Assembly: GCF_003119115.1 (NCBI RefSeq)
Contig: NZ_CP022367.1
Location: 124,001-188,000, forward strand
Direction of reading: 5' to 3'
From: Azospirillum sp. TSH58
GTDB lineage: Bacteria; Pseudomonadota; Alphaproteobacteria; Azospirillales; Azospirillaceae
Length of the DNA stretch: 64,000 bases
Made by a program: the position numbers and the translations under genes. The notes below the pieces were generated by a model that did no database searches, had not been told where the DNA came from, and saw only the letters and a list, made by a program, of their open reading frames with translations. Below are positions 9,415 to 19,585 of this stretch, piece by piece. Within the stretch, counting starts at the first letter, position 1. Each line of letters begins with the position of its first letter.

Positions 9415-10185
9415 TCAACCAGCGGACGCGCTTCCTGGTTCCCTGGCCGATTCCCTGGCCGATTCCCTGGCCGATTCCTTGCCCGGTTCCTGGGCGCCCT
9501 GCGGCGCCGTATGGGATTCGGATGGAGGGACGCGTCCGGATCTGCGGCGTAATGCCCCAGCCCAGCGCTCCGCCCGCCGAAGCTCTGAATCGAGCGCCGC
9601 CATGGTCCGCGACAGGTCGGCGCTGTCGTCCTCCAGGAAGACGCGCATGACCCGCGCCTGCACCGCGCCGAGCCCGGCCACCAGGAGGGCGCCGCCGGTC
9701 CGGTCGGCCTCCACCCCCGCGGCGCGCAGCATCCAGGCCATCGACCGCCCGAAGTGACGGGAGAAGGCCAGCGCGGTGAGCGGTTCCCGCCGCAGATCGC
9801 GGACGACCGAGCGCAGCCCGTCCCGGTAGGGCAGCAGCGCGTCGTAGCGGCGCATCATCACGTCGAACAGCCGGTCGCGGGCGCTCTCGTCCGGACCGGC
9901 CGGGGCGTCGTCGGCGAGGACCGCCGTATCGGCGACCCGCGACACCGCGGCCAGCACGTCGGACCGGTCGGGGAAGCGGCGGTAGAAGACGTCCGGCGGC
10001 ACCCCCGCCCCCCGCGCGATCGCCAGCAGGCCGGTGTCGCGCCAGCCCTGCCCGGCGGCGAGCCGCATCGCCGCGGCGGCCACCCGCTGGTCCAGTTCGT
10101 CGGCCCCTCCCCCTCCCGCGGCGTTCCCCGCGGTGTCGGGGGCCTCGGGATCGGTCTTCCAGCGGGTGTCGGCGGTGTCGTCCAT
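9415..10185 (-). CDS. TetR-family transcriptional regulator
   Basis: This 256-residue protein has a TetR-like N-terminal helix-turn-helix at about residues 30-80, with the recognition part AGVPPDVFYRRFPDRSDVL, followed by an all-helical ligand domain. The first 25 residues form a flexible Asp/Gly-rich leader. The C-terminus carries a short SARE repeat tail encoded by a 12-base tandem repeat. It lies 56 bases downstream of the membrane glycosyltransferase-like gene on the same strand, so the two may be cotranscribed. The start was fixed at MDDTADT; reading further upstream would pass through the neighbouring gene. Confidence 0.82.
   Translation of the reverse strand: MDDTADTRWKTDPEAPDTAGNAAGGGGADELDQRVAAAAMRLAAGQGWRDTGLLAIARGAGVPPDVFYRRFPDRSDVLAAVSRVADTAVLADDAPAGPDESARDRLFDVMMRRYDALLPYRDGLRSVVRDLRREPLTALAFSRHFGRSMAWMLRAAGVEADRTGGALLVAGLGAVQARVMRVFLEDDSADLSRTMAALDSELRRAERWAGALRRRSGRVPPSESHTAPQGAQEPGKESARESARESAREPGSASAG
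9439..9486. repeat. 12-base tandem repeat in the TetR C-terminus
   Basis: Three perfect copies of a 12-base unit (9439-9474) and one degenerate copy encode repeating SARE tetrapeptides at the regulator's C-terminus. The period is a multiple of three, so copy-number change would keep the frame. Confidence 0.85.
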
Positions 10186-10241
10186 GGGGTCGAACCTCGT
10201 GGTCAGCCTGTCCCCATGATGTGGGATGCCCGCGCCGCACC

Positions 10242-11888
10242 TCAACCGGGGCGGCAGAAGGGGAAGGGTTCGGCCCGCTTCATATAGGTGGGAATCCAGC
10301 CGCACTGGCCGGCGGGGTTGGGCAGGCGGATGGCCTCGATGGCCGGCCAGACCTGGGCGACCACCACCACCAGAGCCACCATGCCGACGATCCAGCGGCG
10401 CGTCCGGGCGCGCTCCAGCAGACCGGGCAGGCGCAGCAGCACCCAGGCCGCGGCCAGCCCCATCAACGGGTCGGTGTAGGCGGCGTAGGCCCGCTGGAAT
10501 CCGCGCAGGGAGAACAATGTCTCCAGCCCCCAGGCGACCAGCAGCAGAAGCGCCGCCTGGGCCGCCGCCACCCGCTCCCCCCGGCGCCACAGGACGATGC
10601 AGCCGCCGATGATGAACCACTCCACCACGACGGTCTGCGGAATGTTGTCGGGGTGAAGGATGATGGTGCGGATCGCCAGCGTGCGCCACAGCCCCTTCGC
10701 CAGCAGCATCGCCAGCCCGTCGGACAGCACCTGCTCCTGCCCCTGGAGCGCGGCCTGATGCTTCCAGGTGGTGAAGACGAACATGTGCTCGATCAGGTTG
10801 GCGACGGCGATCACGTTCTGCTCGTGCGGGCGGATCGTCAGGGCGAGCACGCCGAGCGCCAGCCCGAGCGCGACCGCCGCCATGGCCGCCGCCGCGTAGG
10901 ACAGGCGCACGCGCCACACCGCCGCGTAGACGGCCATGCCGAGGACGACCCAGCCGACGACGATCCCCTGATAAACCCCCGACAGCCCGCCGCCGACCGG
11001 GCGGTAGGGATAGAGCGACTGGCCGGCGCTGGCGATGCCGTGCTGGATCAGGGCCGCCGCGGGCAGCGCCGCCGCGCCCGCCGCCAGCCCCAGAATGCCG
11101 GCGGCGATCCAGCGGGGACCGTCCTGTTCGGTGAATCGGCGCCCGAAGGCCAGCGCGATCACCGGAATGCCCAGCGCCAGGAAGATCGCCTGGATCTTCG
11201 TCACCACCGCCAGCCCGGCCAGCAGACCGGCCAGCCCGAGCAGCAGAAGCGGCCGCCAGCCCGGCGCGGTGCGGACGGCGACCAGCACCAGAAGAAGCGC
11301 CGTGACCACGAAGGAGGCCGACAGCAGGTCGGTGCGCATCTGCCGCGCCTGGGTGGACAGGCCGATGCCGAAGGCCATCACCACCGCGGCCAGGAAGGCC
11401 ACCCGCCGGTCCCCGACCAGCGCGCGGACGAGGTTGGCGTAGATCAGCGCGAATCCGGTGGTGACGAGGATGGACAGCGCCCGCCCGGCCTCCACCAGAT
11501 TTTGCCAGGCTGCGTTGTAGGCGGCGGTGTCGGCGGCGGGCGGCAGACCGGACAGGGTGATGACCGGCATCAGCCCCAGCGCGTGCAGCAGCCGGTACCA
11601 GACCTCGATCACCAGGAAATAGGTGTAGCCGGGATGGTCGAAATACTCCTGGGGCAGCCCCTCGCTGAACAGCAGCCCGTGATAGGCCAGCACCAGATCC
11701 TGGTCGGCGTGCGACCAGTAGGGGGTGCGGAAGCCGATCGCCAGGGCCGACACCACCATGACCACCGCCAGCGCCGTGCACAGACCCCACCAGGGCCAGC
11801 GGTCCAGCAGGCCGGCGCCGGGCACCCCGGCGGAGCGGTTGGGCATGACCAAACGGGGAGACGTGGCGCCGCGGTCCGGGGATGACAT
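10242..11888 (-). CDS. Multi-pass membrane protein resembling GT-C (PMT/ArnT-type) glycosyltransferases
   Basis: This 548-residue integral membrane protein has about a dozen hydrophobic helices. After the first membrane helix, a periplasmic loop carries the acidic pattern HADQDL and then YFDHPGYTYF, as in GT-C enzymes that use lipid-linked sugars. Such proteins add sugars to lipids or proteins on the outer face of the inner membrane. The C-terminal GQCGWIPTYM region is unassigned. No sugar-pathway genes lie nearby, so the substrate is unknown. The TetR gene lies downstream on the same strand and may regulate it. The family call is moderate; the membrane call is firm. Confidence 0.7.
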   Translation of the reverse strand: MSSPDRGATSPRLVMPNRSAGVPGAGLLDRWPWWGLCTALAVVMVVSALAIGFRTPYWSHADQDLVLAYHGLLFSEGLPQEYFDHPGYTYFLVIEVWYRLLHALGLMPVITLSGLPPAADTAAYNAAWQNLVEAGRALSILVTTGFALIYANLVRALVGDRRVAFLAAVVMAFGIGLSTQARQMRTDLLSASFVVTALLLVLVAVRTAPGWRPLLLLGLAGLLAGLAVVTKIQAIFLALGIPVIALAFGRRFTEQDGPRWIAAGILGLAAGAAALPAAALIQHGIASAGQSLYPYRPVGGGLSGVYQGIVVGWVVLGMAVYAAVWRVRLSYAAAAMAAVALGLALGVLALTIRPHEQNVIAVANLIEHMFVFTTWKHQAALQGQEQVLSDGLAMLLAKGLWRTLAIRTIILHPDNIPQTVVVEWFIIGGCIVLWRRGERVAAAQAALLLLVAWGLETLFSLRGFQRAYAAYTDPLMGLAAAWVLLRLPGLLERARTRRWIVGMVALVVVVAQVWPAIEAIRLPNPAGQCGWIPTYMKRAEPFPFCRPG

Positions 11889-12034
11889 GATCGGAGTATG
11901 TCCAGAGGTTACACGCCAGCGGTTTGTGCACGATTCCGGACGGTTTTGGAACCGCGGCAGCGGCGCGCTGTTTTTTGCAGACCTGCAACTCCTGATCGCT
12001 CAACCCCATTGCCAGAAGGAACGGTGCCAGCCCG

Positions 12035-13441
12035 ATGCCTGATCCCGACGACCGCCCGTCACCCCGTTCCACCGCCTCGGCTTCCCGCAGCGTCCAGGGG
12101 CACGACCCCGACGGCGCGGCACCGTCCTCCGCGGGCCGCGCCCTGGTCATCCTGCCCGTTCTGCCCACTCACCCCGACGATGGAAACACCGCCGCGCGCC
12201 AGCCCGACGCGCGGCTTTCCGAAGCGATCGCTCTCGCCCAGGCGATCCGGCTGGAGGTGCCGCACGCCGAGGTGATCCGCGTCGCCCGTCCCGACCCCGC
12301 CACCCTGTTCGGGCGCGGGACCGCCGAGCGGATCGGCGGTATGGTCGAAGCCTTCCACGCCGATCTGGTGGTGATCGACCATCCGCTCAGCCCGGTGCAG
12401 CAGCGCAACCTGGAACGCCGCTTCATGGCCAAGGTGATCGACCGCACCGGCCTGATCCTGGAGATCTTCGGGGACCGCGCCCAGACCCGGGAGGGCCAGT
12501 TGCAGGTCGAGCTGGCGGCCCTGACCTACCAGCGCTCGCGGCTGGTGCGGTCCTGGACCCACCTTGAGCGCCAGCGCGGCGGCTTCGGCTTCCTGGGCGG
12601 CCCCGGCGAAAGCCAGCTCGAACTCGACCGCCGCCTCATCGCCGAACGCATCACCCGTCTGAAGTCGGACCTGGAGGAGGTGCGGCGGACGCGCAAGCTG
12701 CACCGCTCCGCCCGGCAGCGCGGCGGCACGCCGCTGGTGGCGCTGGTCGGCTACACCAACGCCGGCAAGTCCACCCTGTTCAACCGGCTGTCCGGCGCCG
12801 GCGTCACCGCCGAGGACATGCTGTTCGCCACGCTCGACCCCACGGTGCGCCGGATCGCCCTGTCCTCCGGCAAGACCATGGCCCTGTCGGACACGGTGGG
12901 CTTCGTCTCCGAACTGCCGACGCAGCTCGTCGCCGCCTTCCGCGCGACGCTGGAGGAGGTGCAGGCCGCCGACCTGATCCTGCACGTCCGCGATGTCTCG
13001 CACCCCGACACGGCGGCGCAGAAGGCGGACGTGGATTCGGTGCTGGCCGACCTCGGGATCGACGCCGCCAACGACCCGCGGGTGGTGGAGGTGCTGAACA
13101 AGACCGACCAGATGCCCGCGACCGCCCGCGGCGCGCTCCACATGCGCCTCGCCAACCAGCGGATGATGGAAGGGGAGGAGCGCGCCGTCGCCGTGTCCGC
13201 CCTGACCGGGGAGGGTCTCGACGACCTGCTGGATCTGTTGGACCGTCGCGTGTCCGCCGGGCGGCAGGTGCTGGAACTGACTGTGAACCTTGCGGACGGG
13301 CGCGCCCTGGCGTGGCTGTACGAACATGGGCAGGTGCTCGACCGCCGGGACGAGAACGGGCAGGCCCATGTGCATGTGGCGTTGGCCCCCTCTGACGCCG
13401 CCCGCTTCGAAAGCCGGTTCGTCGGGCAGGAAAGCCGCTGA
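12035..13441 (+). CDS. hflX: Ribosome-associated GTPase HflX
   Basis: This 468-residue protein matches HflX, a GTPase that binds the 50S subunit and splits stalled or heat-damaged ribosomes. It has the N-terminal HflX domain (LFGRGTAERIG, then a coiled coil after GGPGESQLELDRR) and a GTPase domain with G1 GYTNAGKST (from residue 239), G3 DTVGF and G4 NKTD. The first 35 residues are a low-complexity extension. hfq, often adjacent in proteobacteria, is not beside it; the upstream neighbour is a divergent membrane protein gene. Confidence 0.94.
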   Translation: MPDPDDRPSPRSTASASRSVQGHDPDGAAPSSAGRALVILPVLPTHPDDGNTAARQPDARLSEAIALAQAIRLEVPHAEVIRVARPDPATLFGRGTAERIGGMVEAFHADLVVIDHPLSPVQQRNLERRFMAKVIDRTGLILEIFGDRAQTREGQLQVELAALTYQRSRLVRSWTHLERQRGGFGFLGGPGESQLELDRRLIAERITRLKSDLEEVRRTRKLHRSARQRGGTPLVALVGYTNAGKSTLFNRLSGAGVTAEDMLFATLDPTVRRIALSSGKTMALSDTVGFVSELPTQLVAAFRATLEEVQAADLILHVRDVSHPDTAAQKADVDSVLADLGIDAANDPRVVEVLNKTDQMPATARGALHMRLANQRMMEGEERAVAVSALTGEGLDDLLDLLDRRVSAGRQVLELTVNLADGRALAWLYEHGQVLDRRDENGQAHVHVALAPSDAARFESRFVGQESR

Positions 13442-13575
13442 CGGTACGTCTCGCGCTTTTCGGCCCGCCGTTTCGGATGGTTTGAAACCACCGCCGCTCT
13501 CCTGCGTTGTGACGGGAAGACGGGTCCGTGACCCGCCCGGTCCCAAACCCGCCATGACCAGGAGGAGGCAGCCCC

Positions 13576-14010
13576 ATGACCCGAAAGCCGGAGCAGGATC
13601 GGGCCGAGCGCGTGCGTCGCCGCGCCCACGACATCTGGGAACGGGAGGGCCGTCCCGACGGCCGGCACGACGAGCATTGGGCCCAGGCCGAAGCCGAGGT
13701 CGATGACGAGATCCGCGCCGAGCGGCAAAGCGAGGAAACGGAAAGCAGCGCGCCGGATGCCCCGCCGAAGCGGCGGTCCAGGACGGCCGCCGCGAAGCCG
13801 GCGTCCGCGAAATCCAAGGCCGCGCAAAAGACCGCCCCCAAAGCCGCGGGGGGCAGCGGAACGCGCGCCGCGGCGGAGAACCTGTCGGCCGTGGCCGCCG
13901 GACGGGCGGAGCAGACCGGCACGACCAAGACCGGCGGCCAGATCTCCCGCGGCGGTGCCGCCAGCGGAAAGCCGGGAAAGGCCTCGCGCCGGGATGCGTC
14001 GCGCGGCTGA
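13576..14010 (+). CDS. DUF2934 protein with Lys/Ala-rich tail
   Basis: This 144-residue protein begins with a DUF2934 domain: RVRRRAHDIWEREGRPDGR, then EHWAQAEAEV, at residues 11-45. The rest is a disordered stretch rich in Lys, Ala, Ser and Gly, like the tails of small nucleoid-associated or stress proteins. The function of DUF2934 is unknown. It has its own AGGAGGAGG ribosome-binding site and no obvious operon partner; hflX upstream is 134 bases away. Confidence 0.85.
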   Translation: MTRKPEQDRAERVRRRAHDIWEREGRPDGRHDEHWAQAEAEVDDEIRAERQSEETESSAPDAPPKRRSRTAAAKPASAKSKAAQKTAPKAAGGSGTRAAAENLSAVAAGRAEQTGTTKTGGQISRGGAASGKPGKASRRDASRG

Positions 14011-14206
14011 CAGCCGCGCGGCGGACAGGGGTGGGACGACAAGGGTGGGGCGTCGCCCCTCCCCGTTCACCGCAGACCTCCTATGCCCCGCCTGCCGGAA
14101 AATGGGGCGGAAAAGGGAACGAGAGGTCTGGTTTCCGCCCTTCGGGATTGCTAGTGTTGCTGCCCCTGCGCATCCGCACGCAATGTTCGATCCCTGAGGT
14201 AGAGAC

Positions 14207-16072
14207 ATGCCGCATTATCGCTCCCGCACTTCCACGCACGGCCGCAACATGGCGGGCGCCCGCGGCCTGTGGCGCGCGACGGGCATGAAGGACGGCGATT
14301 TCGGCAAGCCGATCATCGCGATCGCCAACTCCTTCACCCAGTTCGTGCCGGGGCACGTCCACCTGAAGGATCTGGGTCAGCTCGTCGCCCGCGAGATCGA
14401 GAAGGCCGGCGGCGTCGCCAAGGAGTTCAACACCATCGCCGTGGACGACGGCATCGCCATGGGCCACGACGGCATGCTCTACAGCCTGCCCTCGCGCGAG
14501 CTGATCGCCGACGCCGTGGAGTACATGGTGAACGCCCATTGCGCCGACGCGCTGGTCTGCATCTCCAACTGCGACAAGATCACCCCCGGCATGCTGATGG
14601 CCGCGATGCGGCTGAACATCCCGGCGGTCTTCGTGTCGGGCGGCCCGATGGAGGCCGGAAAGGTCAACTGGCGCGGCAAGACCAAGGCCGTGGACCTGAT
14701 CGACGCCATGGTCGCCGCCGCCGACCCGACGGTGACCGACGAGGAGGCGGCGGTGATGGAGCGCGGCTCCTGCCCGACCTGCGGCTCCTGCTCCGGCATG
14801 TTCACCGCCAACTCGATGAACTGCCTGACCGAGGCGCTGGGCCTCTCGCTGCCCGGCAACGGCACGATCCTGGCGACCCACGCCGACCGCAAGGAGCTGT
14901 TCCTGGCCGCCGGCCGCATGGCGGTGGAACTGTGCCGCCGCTGGTACCAGGAGGAGGACGCGACCGCCCTGCCCCGCGGCATCGCCACCTTCGAGGCGTT
15001 CGAGAACGCGATGACGCTGGACATCGCCATGGGCGGCTCCACCAACACGGTGCTGCATCTGCTGGCCGCCGCGCAGGAGGGTCAGGTGCCCTTCACCATG
15101 GCCGACATCGACCGGCTGTCGCGCCGCGTGCCCAACGTCTGCAAGGTCGCCCCGGCGGTGTCCGACGTCCACATCGAGGACGTGCACAAGGCCGGCGGCA
15201 TCTTCGGCATCCTCGGCGAGCTTGACCGCGGCGGGCTGCTGAACCGCGACGTCGCCACCGTCCACGCCAAGACGCTGGGCGACGCGCTGGACCGCTGGGA
15301 CGTCAAGCGCACCCAGGACGAGGGCGTGCACACCATGTTCAAGGCCGCTCCCGGCGGCATCCCGACGACCATCGCCTTCAGCCAGGAGAAGCGCTGGCCC
15401 GAACTGGACCTCGACCGCGACAAGGGCGTCATCCGCTCCGTCGACAGCGCCTTCAGCAAGGACGGCGGCCTCGCCGTGCTGTTCGGCAACATCGCCGAGA
15501 AGGGCTGCATCGTGAAGACGGCGGGCGTGGACGCCTCCAACCTCGTCTTCGCCGGCCCGGCCCGCGTCTTCGAAAGCCAGGACGCGGCGGTCGAAGCCAT
15601 CCTGGGCGACACGGTCAAGGCGGGCGATGTGGTGGTCATCCGCTACGAAGGCCCGCGCGGCGGCCCCGGCATGCAGGAGATGCTCTACCCGACCAGCTAC
15701 CTGAAGTCGAAGGGGCTGGGCAAGGCCTGCGCCCTGGTCACCGACGGCCGCTTCTCCGGCGGCACCTCGGGCCTGTCGATCGGCCACGCCTCGCCGGAAG
15801 CGGCGCAGGGCGGCGCCATCGGTCTGGTCCAGGACGGCGACCGGATCGAGATCGACATCCCCAACCGCAAGATCAACCTCGCCCTGTCCGACGAGGAGTT
15901 GCAGCGCCGCCGTGATGCCGAGAACGCCAAGGGCGCCGACGCCTGGAAGCCGGCCAACCGCAACCGCGTCGTCTCGCCGGCGCTGCGCGCCTACGCCGCC
16001 CTGACCACCAGCGCCGACCGTGGCGCGGTGCGCGACGTGTCGCAGGTCGAAGGCATCGCCGTGAAGCGCTGA
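14207..16072 (+). CDS. ilvD: Dihydroxy-acid dehydratase
   Basis: This 621-residue enzyme dehydrates 2,3-dihydroxy acids in the valine, leucine and isoleucine pathway. The iron-sulfur cysteines are in SNCDKITPG (Cys122) and CPTCGSCSG, and the family motif [14 protein letters not shown] is near the C-terminus. Length and motifs match the long, E. coli-like class. The start codon follows GAGGTAG. It is monocistronic here, with a likely terminator at 16158-16186. No leader peptide or riboswitch was recognised upstream. Confidence 0.97.
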   Translation: MPHYRSRTSTHGRNMAGARGLWRATGMKDGDFGKPIIAIANSFTQFVPGHVHLKDLGQLVAREIEKAGGVAKEFNTIAVDDGIAMGHDGMLYSLPSRELIADAVEYMVNAHCADALVCISNCDKITPGMLMAAMRLNIPAVFVSGGPMEAGKVNWRGKTKAVDLIDAMVAAADPTVTDEEAAVMERGSCPTCGSCSGMFTANSMNCLTEALGLSLPGNGTILATHADRKELFLAAGRMAVELCRRWYQEEDATALPRGIATFEAFENAMTLDIAMGGSTNTVLHLLAAAQEGQVPFTMADIDRLSRRVPNVCKVAPAVSDVHIEDVHKAGGIFGILGELDRGGLLNRDVATVHAKTLGDALDRWDVKRTQDEGVHTMFKAAPGGIPTTIAFSQEKRWPELDLDRDKGVIRSVDSAFSKDGGLAVLFGNIAEKGCIVKTAGVDASNLVFAGPARVFESQDAAVEAILGDTVKAGDVVVIRYEGPRGGPGMQEMLYPTSYLKSKGLGKACALVTDGRFSGGTSGLSIGHASPEAAQGGAIGLVQDGDRIEIDIPNRKINLALSDEELQRRRDAENAKGADAWKPANRNRVVSPALRAYAALTTSADRGAVRDVSQVEGIAVKR

Positions 16073-16157
16073 CACGGCACCGGAGGCACAACCGAAAGGA
16101 CCCAGAACCTTCCGGTTAAGACCTTCGGAAAGGTTGTAACGACCACAGGCAATAACG

Positions 16158-16186
16158 AACGGCGCCCGGAAATCCGCGGCGCCGTT
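16158..16186 (+). terminator. Probable ilvD terminator
   Basis: A 9-bp perfect stem (AACGGCGCC at 16158-16166 with 16178-16186) encloses an 11-base loop that can pair internally (CGGA/TCCG). It is followed by a short T-containing run. Confidence 0.55.
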
Positions 16187-16365
16187 TCGCTTTCCGGACG
16201 CAACGGCTCGTCGAGCGGCATGCGGCAGTATGTCTCCGATCCTCTCGCCTCATCACCAAAAGAAGCGCAGGCCATCCAACTCGAAATCTGGCATTGTCTT
16301 TCCGCATGCTCCGGCATGCCGGAACGGTATGTGCGTTCCACAGCACCAACACCACGGGGAAACCG

Positions 16366-18393
16366 ATGGCGCAGCCGCGGTCCGTCGCTCAGGATGATGC
16401 CGGGGCGCCACCCGATGGCGCCGCGTTCCGGCGCGCGCTGGCGGAGATCGCGGACGCCCTGCATCGGGCCGAGGAGGGCATCGGTTCCGTCCTTTCACTG
16501 ACCGCAGCGGACGGCGACGCCGACCGTCTGATCGCAACGCTTGTCCACAGCCCCGTTGCCGCCGGTTTCAGCGTCCTGCGCTGGCCGCAGTCCCGGCTGC
16601 CGCCGCTGGGCGGACCCGACGATCTCGAAGCGGTGGCCGTCAGCCTTCTGACTCTGCCCGATGGCTCTCCGGACGAAGCCCGTCGGGACATCGCCCTGGC
16701 GGCCGAGCGCGGTGGCGGTGAACTGGCCGGAGAGGCGGTGCGCGGCCTGTTGGGCTTTCCATCGCTCCAGCCGCTCTGGCTCGGGCTGGACGGCGTGCAG
16801 AGGGCGGAATTCCAGGTGGAGGGGCTGGCATCCGCCATACTGGACCTGTGTTACGAACGCCCCGTCCTGATCGTGGTGGAGAACGTCCAATGGGCTCGCG
16901 GCTTGACGGTGCCGTTGCTCGACACGCTCGGCAACGCCGTCGAGGACGCGCGGCTGTGCCTGCTGACCTTCCGCTCACCCACGCCCAGCGAGCGGCCCGG
17001 TGGTTGGGTGCCCTCCGGCACGGCACGGCGCATCGTCCTGCCGGGACCGGATGACGGACCGGCCGACGCCGTCGGCCCCGATGGCGATGATCCGAAGCCA
17101 CATGGCCAGCTTCTGGACGCGCTGCGCCGCGACCGGCGGCCGGAACGGATCGAGTGGATGGCCCACCACGCCCCATTGGCCGGCGAGTGGGCGCTGGCCT
17201 GCGCCTGCGCGCGGCACGCCGGGCGACGGGCGGAGGCGGGCAGCCGCCCCGCCGACGCCGCCCGTCATTACAGGGACGCTCTGACCGCGCTGGACCGGTT
17301 GCCCATGACCCGTCGGCACGCGCAACGCCGGATCGACCTGTGGACCGCCCTGGCCCGCACCCACCCGCCACTGGATGGCGGCGCGACGAGAGCGGCGGAA
17401 ATGGCCCACGCGCTCGCCGAAAACCTCGGCGACCAATGGCGCGCCGCGCGCGCCCTGTCGCTTCTGGCCAGCCTGCACTGGGCCGGCGGCGACCTGTCGG
17501 CGGCCCGGCGGACGGGCATGACGGCTCTGCGGATCTGGCGGAGCACCGGAAGCCCCGATCAACAGGTGCAGACGCTCATCAAACTGGGGCGCGGATTGAC
17601 CGAAGAGGGCCGCTTCCGCCACGCCGACACCATCCTGCGCGCCGCCGCCGAACTGGCGCCCTGGGGGAACACGCCCCGCCTCCACGGTCCGACCGCCTTG
17701 GCTCCGGTGTGCATCGCAGCGCACCGGGCGCGCTGCCGGGCGGAGCTGGGCGACCCGGAGGAGGCGCTGCGGCTGGCCCGTGCGGCGCTCGCCCAGGCGG
17801 AGGACAGCGGCCACGCCGCGTCGCGCGCCCTGGCCTGCCTGCATCTCGGCTGGGCCGCGTTGACCGCGCAACGCTACGCCGTGGCGGTGGAGCCGCTGAA
17901 GCGGGCCGTCGCCATCACCGAGACGATCCGCCTGCACGCCTGCCAGCCCCTCGTCCTCGGCGCGCTGGGTTACGCCCTGGTCCGCACCGGGACCCTCAAC
18001 GACGGGGCGTCCTTGCTGCTTGGCAGCCGGGAGCACGCGCGGATGCTCGGCATCCGGCGCCACGAACCGCAGATCCTGATCTGGATCGCCGAGGCCGCCC
18101 TGCTCTCCGGCCAGCCGGAGGACGCCGTCCGCAACGCCCGCGACGCCGCCGATAAGGCCGCGACCGCCGGACAGTCGGGGGACGAGGCCTGGGCGCGACT
18201 CGCGCTGGCCCGTGGACTGGCCGCGCAGGGGGTGAGAGGCGCGGCCCGGCAATCCGCGGAGACCGCCGCCCGCATCGCCGCGCGGCGCTCGATGGCGCCG
18301 TTGCTGGCGCAATGCGCCGATCTGCAAGACCGTAACGGACGCTTGAAGGCTTGCGGCCAAGCGCTGGACAAACCCCACGAAGATCGAACTTAA
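16366..18393 (+). CDS. Degenerate AAA-type ATPase with TPR repeats
   Basis: This 675-residue protein resembles the ATPase-plus-TPR part of large MalT/adenylate-cyclase-like regulators. A Walker-B-like strand, PVLIVVENVQWARG, is visible near residue 165. The place where the P-loop should stand reads GSVLSLTAADGDADRL, without the GxxxxGK[ST] core, so ATP binding is doubtful. Residues 250-660 form helical tetratricopeptide-like repeats rich in Ala and Leu. There is no DNA-binding or cyclase domain. The start at MAQPRS was preferred; an alternative ATG lies 72 bases upstream. A histidine kinase gene follows 118 bases later. Role unknown; protein-protein scaffolding is inferred. Confidence 0.65.
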   Translation: MAQPRSVAQDDAGAPPDGAAFRRALAEIADALHRAEEGIGSVLSLTAADGDADRLIATLVHSPVAAGFSVLRWPQSRLPPLGGPDDLEAVAVSLLTLPDGSPDEARRDIALAAERGGGELAGEAVRGLLGFPSLQPLWLGLDGVQRAEFQVEGLASAILDLCYERPVLIVVENVQWARGLTVPLLDTLGNAVEDARLCLLTFRSPTPSERPGGWVPSGTARRIVLPGPDDGPADAVGPDGDDPKPHGQLLDALRRDRRPERIEWMAHHAPLAGEWALACACARHAGRRAEAGSRPADAARHYRDALTALDRLPMTRRHAQRRIDLWTALARTHPPLDGGATRAAEMAHALAENLGDQWRAARALSLLASLHWAGGDLSAARRTGMTALRIWRSTGSPDQQVQTLIKLGRGLTEEGRFRHADTILRAAAELAPWGNTPRLHGPTALAPVCIAAHRARCRAELGDPEEALRLARAALAQAEDSGHAASRALACLHLGWAALTAQRYAVAVEPLKRAVAITETIRLHACQPLVLGALGYALVRTGTLNDGASLLLGSREHARMLGIRRHEPQILIWIAEAALLSGQPEDAVRNARDAADKAATAGQSGDEAWARLALARGLAAQGVRGAARQSAETAARIAARRSMAPLLAQCADLQDRNGRLKACGQALDKPHEDRT

Positions 18394-18511
18394 TTTGCCA
18401 AGCACCCGTATAAAAGGCGGTGCGTTCGCATACGAATCTCCATATCGTAGACGCTCTTCCCCGCGGACGGCATCGTCCGTTCCCTGCTTTCGAAACGGAC
18501 GACCGCCGCAT

Positions 18512-19512
18512 ATGACTCTTGCCCAGCTCTCCCGATTGCGCGGGCACAAGGGTTTGGGGTTCATGTTCGCGTTGGCGACCTTTGCCGTCGCCCTGGTGGC
18601 GCGCCTTGCCCTGGACGACCGGTTGCCGGCGGGCTTTCCCTTCCTGACCTTCTTCCCGGCGGTCATCGTCACCACCTTCCTCGCCGGGATGTGGCCGGGC
18701 ATCCTGACCGCGCTGCTGAGCGGGCTGGCCTCCTGGTACTTCTTCCTCGGCACCAGCCAATCGCTCGATCTGCCCCCGGCAGCGCCCTTGCGCTGGGTTT
18801 CTTCGGGCTGGTCGTGGCGGTCGACATCGCGGTGATCCACGCCATGAACGTGGCGCTGGAGCGGCTGGCGGAGGAGCGCAACCGCAGCGCCCGCCTGACA
18901 CAGCAGACCCAGGTGATGTTCAGCGAGCTTCAGCACCGCGTCTCGAACAACCTTCAGCTCGCCTCGTCGCTGATCGCGATCCAGAGGTCCAAGGTCAAGG
19001 ACCCCGAAGCCCGCCGCGCGCTCGAGGAGGCCGCCGGACGGCTGTCCACCCTGGGCCGCCTGCACCGCCGGCTTCACGCTCCCCACGACGGGCCGATGGA
19101 CATGGAGCCGTTCCTGCGCGAGCTGTGCCAGGACATCCTGAACACCTCCGGAGCGGAGCGGATCGACTGCACGGTCAGCGCCGCGGAGTCCGACCTGCCG
19201 CCGGACACCCTGATCCCGCTGGCTCTGATCCTCACCGAACTCGTCAGCAACGCCCTGGAGCACGGTTTCCCCAACGGCGAGGCCGGACGGATCGCCGTCG
19301 ACCTGCGCGCCGACGACGGAGGGCTTGTGCTGACGGTGTGCGACGACGGGGCGGGTCTTCCCGACGGCTTCTCCCTGACGCGACCCTCCAGCCTCGGCCT
19401 GAAGATCGTCAGCTCGCTGGCCGCCCAGATCGGCGGAAGCTTCAGCATGACCGGATCCCGCGAAGGGGGCACCACGGCCCGGCTGGTTCTTTCCCAGACC
19501 ACAGCCCCCTGA
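18512..19512 (+). pseudogene. Membrane histidine kinase (DUF4118 + HWE/HisKA_2), frameshifted
   Basis: Two adjacent frames together make one kinase of about 333 residues. The first (18512 to a stop at 18835) encodes a DUF4118 membrane domain with FLTFFPAVIV and helices. The second encodes the last membrane helix, the phosphoacceptor segment LQHRVSNNLQLAS, and the ATPase motifs LVSNALEHGF, DDGAGLP and GLKIVSS. One extra C in the five-C tract at 18773-18777 joins them exactly, reading LDLPPGSALALGFF through a complete membrane helix. Such kinases usually signal through small response regulators or general stress pathways. Whether this is a base-call error, a recent mutation or a switchable tract cannot be decided from the sequence. 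Confidence 0.85.
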
Positions 19513-19516
19513 CGGG

Positions 19517-19554
19517 CACCGGTGGACGGCACCGGTGGACGGCACCGGTGGACA
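19517..19554. repeat. Three tandem copies of a 13-base unit with a CACCGGTG palindrome
   Basis: Two perfect and one nearly perfect 13-base copies (beginning at 19517, 19530 and 19543) lie between the kinase gene and the next start codon. Each contains the 8-base palindrome CACCGGTG. They could be a small satellite or a set of protein-binding sites. Confidence 0.85.
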
Positions 19555-19585
19555 GGGGCGTGCCGTTCCGGCAAAAGTCGCGCCC

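Noticed and set aside
9439-9486. Possible CRISPR array
   Set aside because: The repeats are contiguous 12-base units inside a coding region, without spacers. No CRISPR-like array was seen anywhere in the window.
9415-12168. A single 917-residue minus-strand protein
   Set aside because: The frame runs through the neighbouring glycosyltransferase-like gene in another phase. Only the last 256 residues form a TetR protein.
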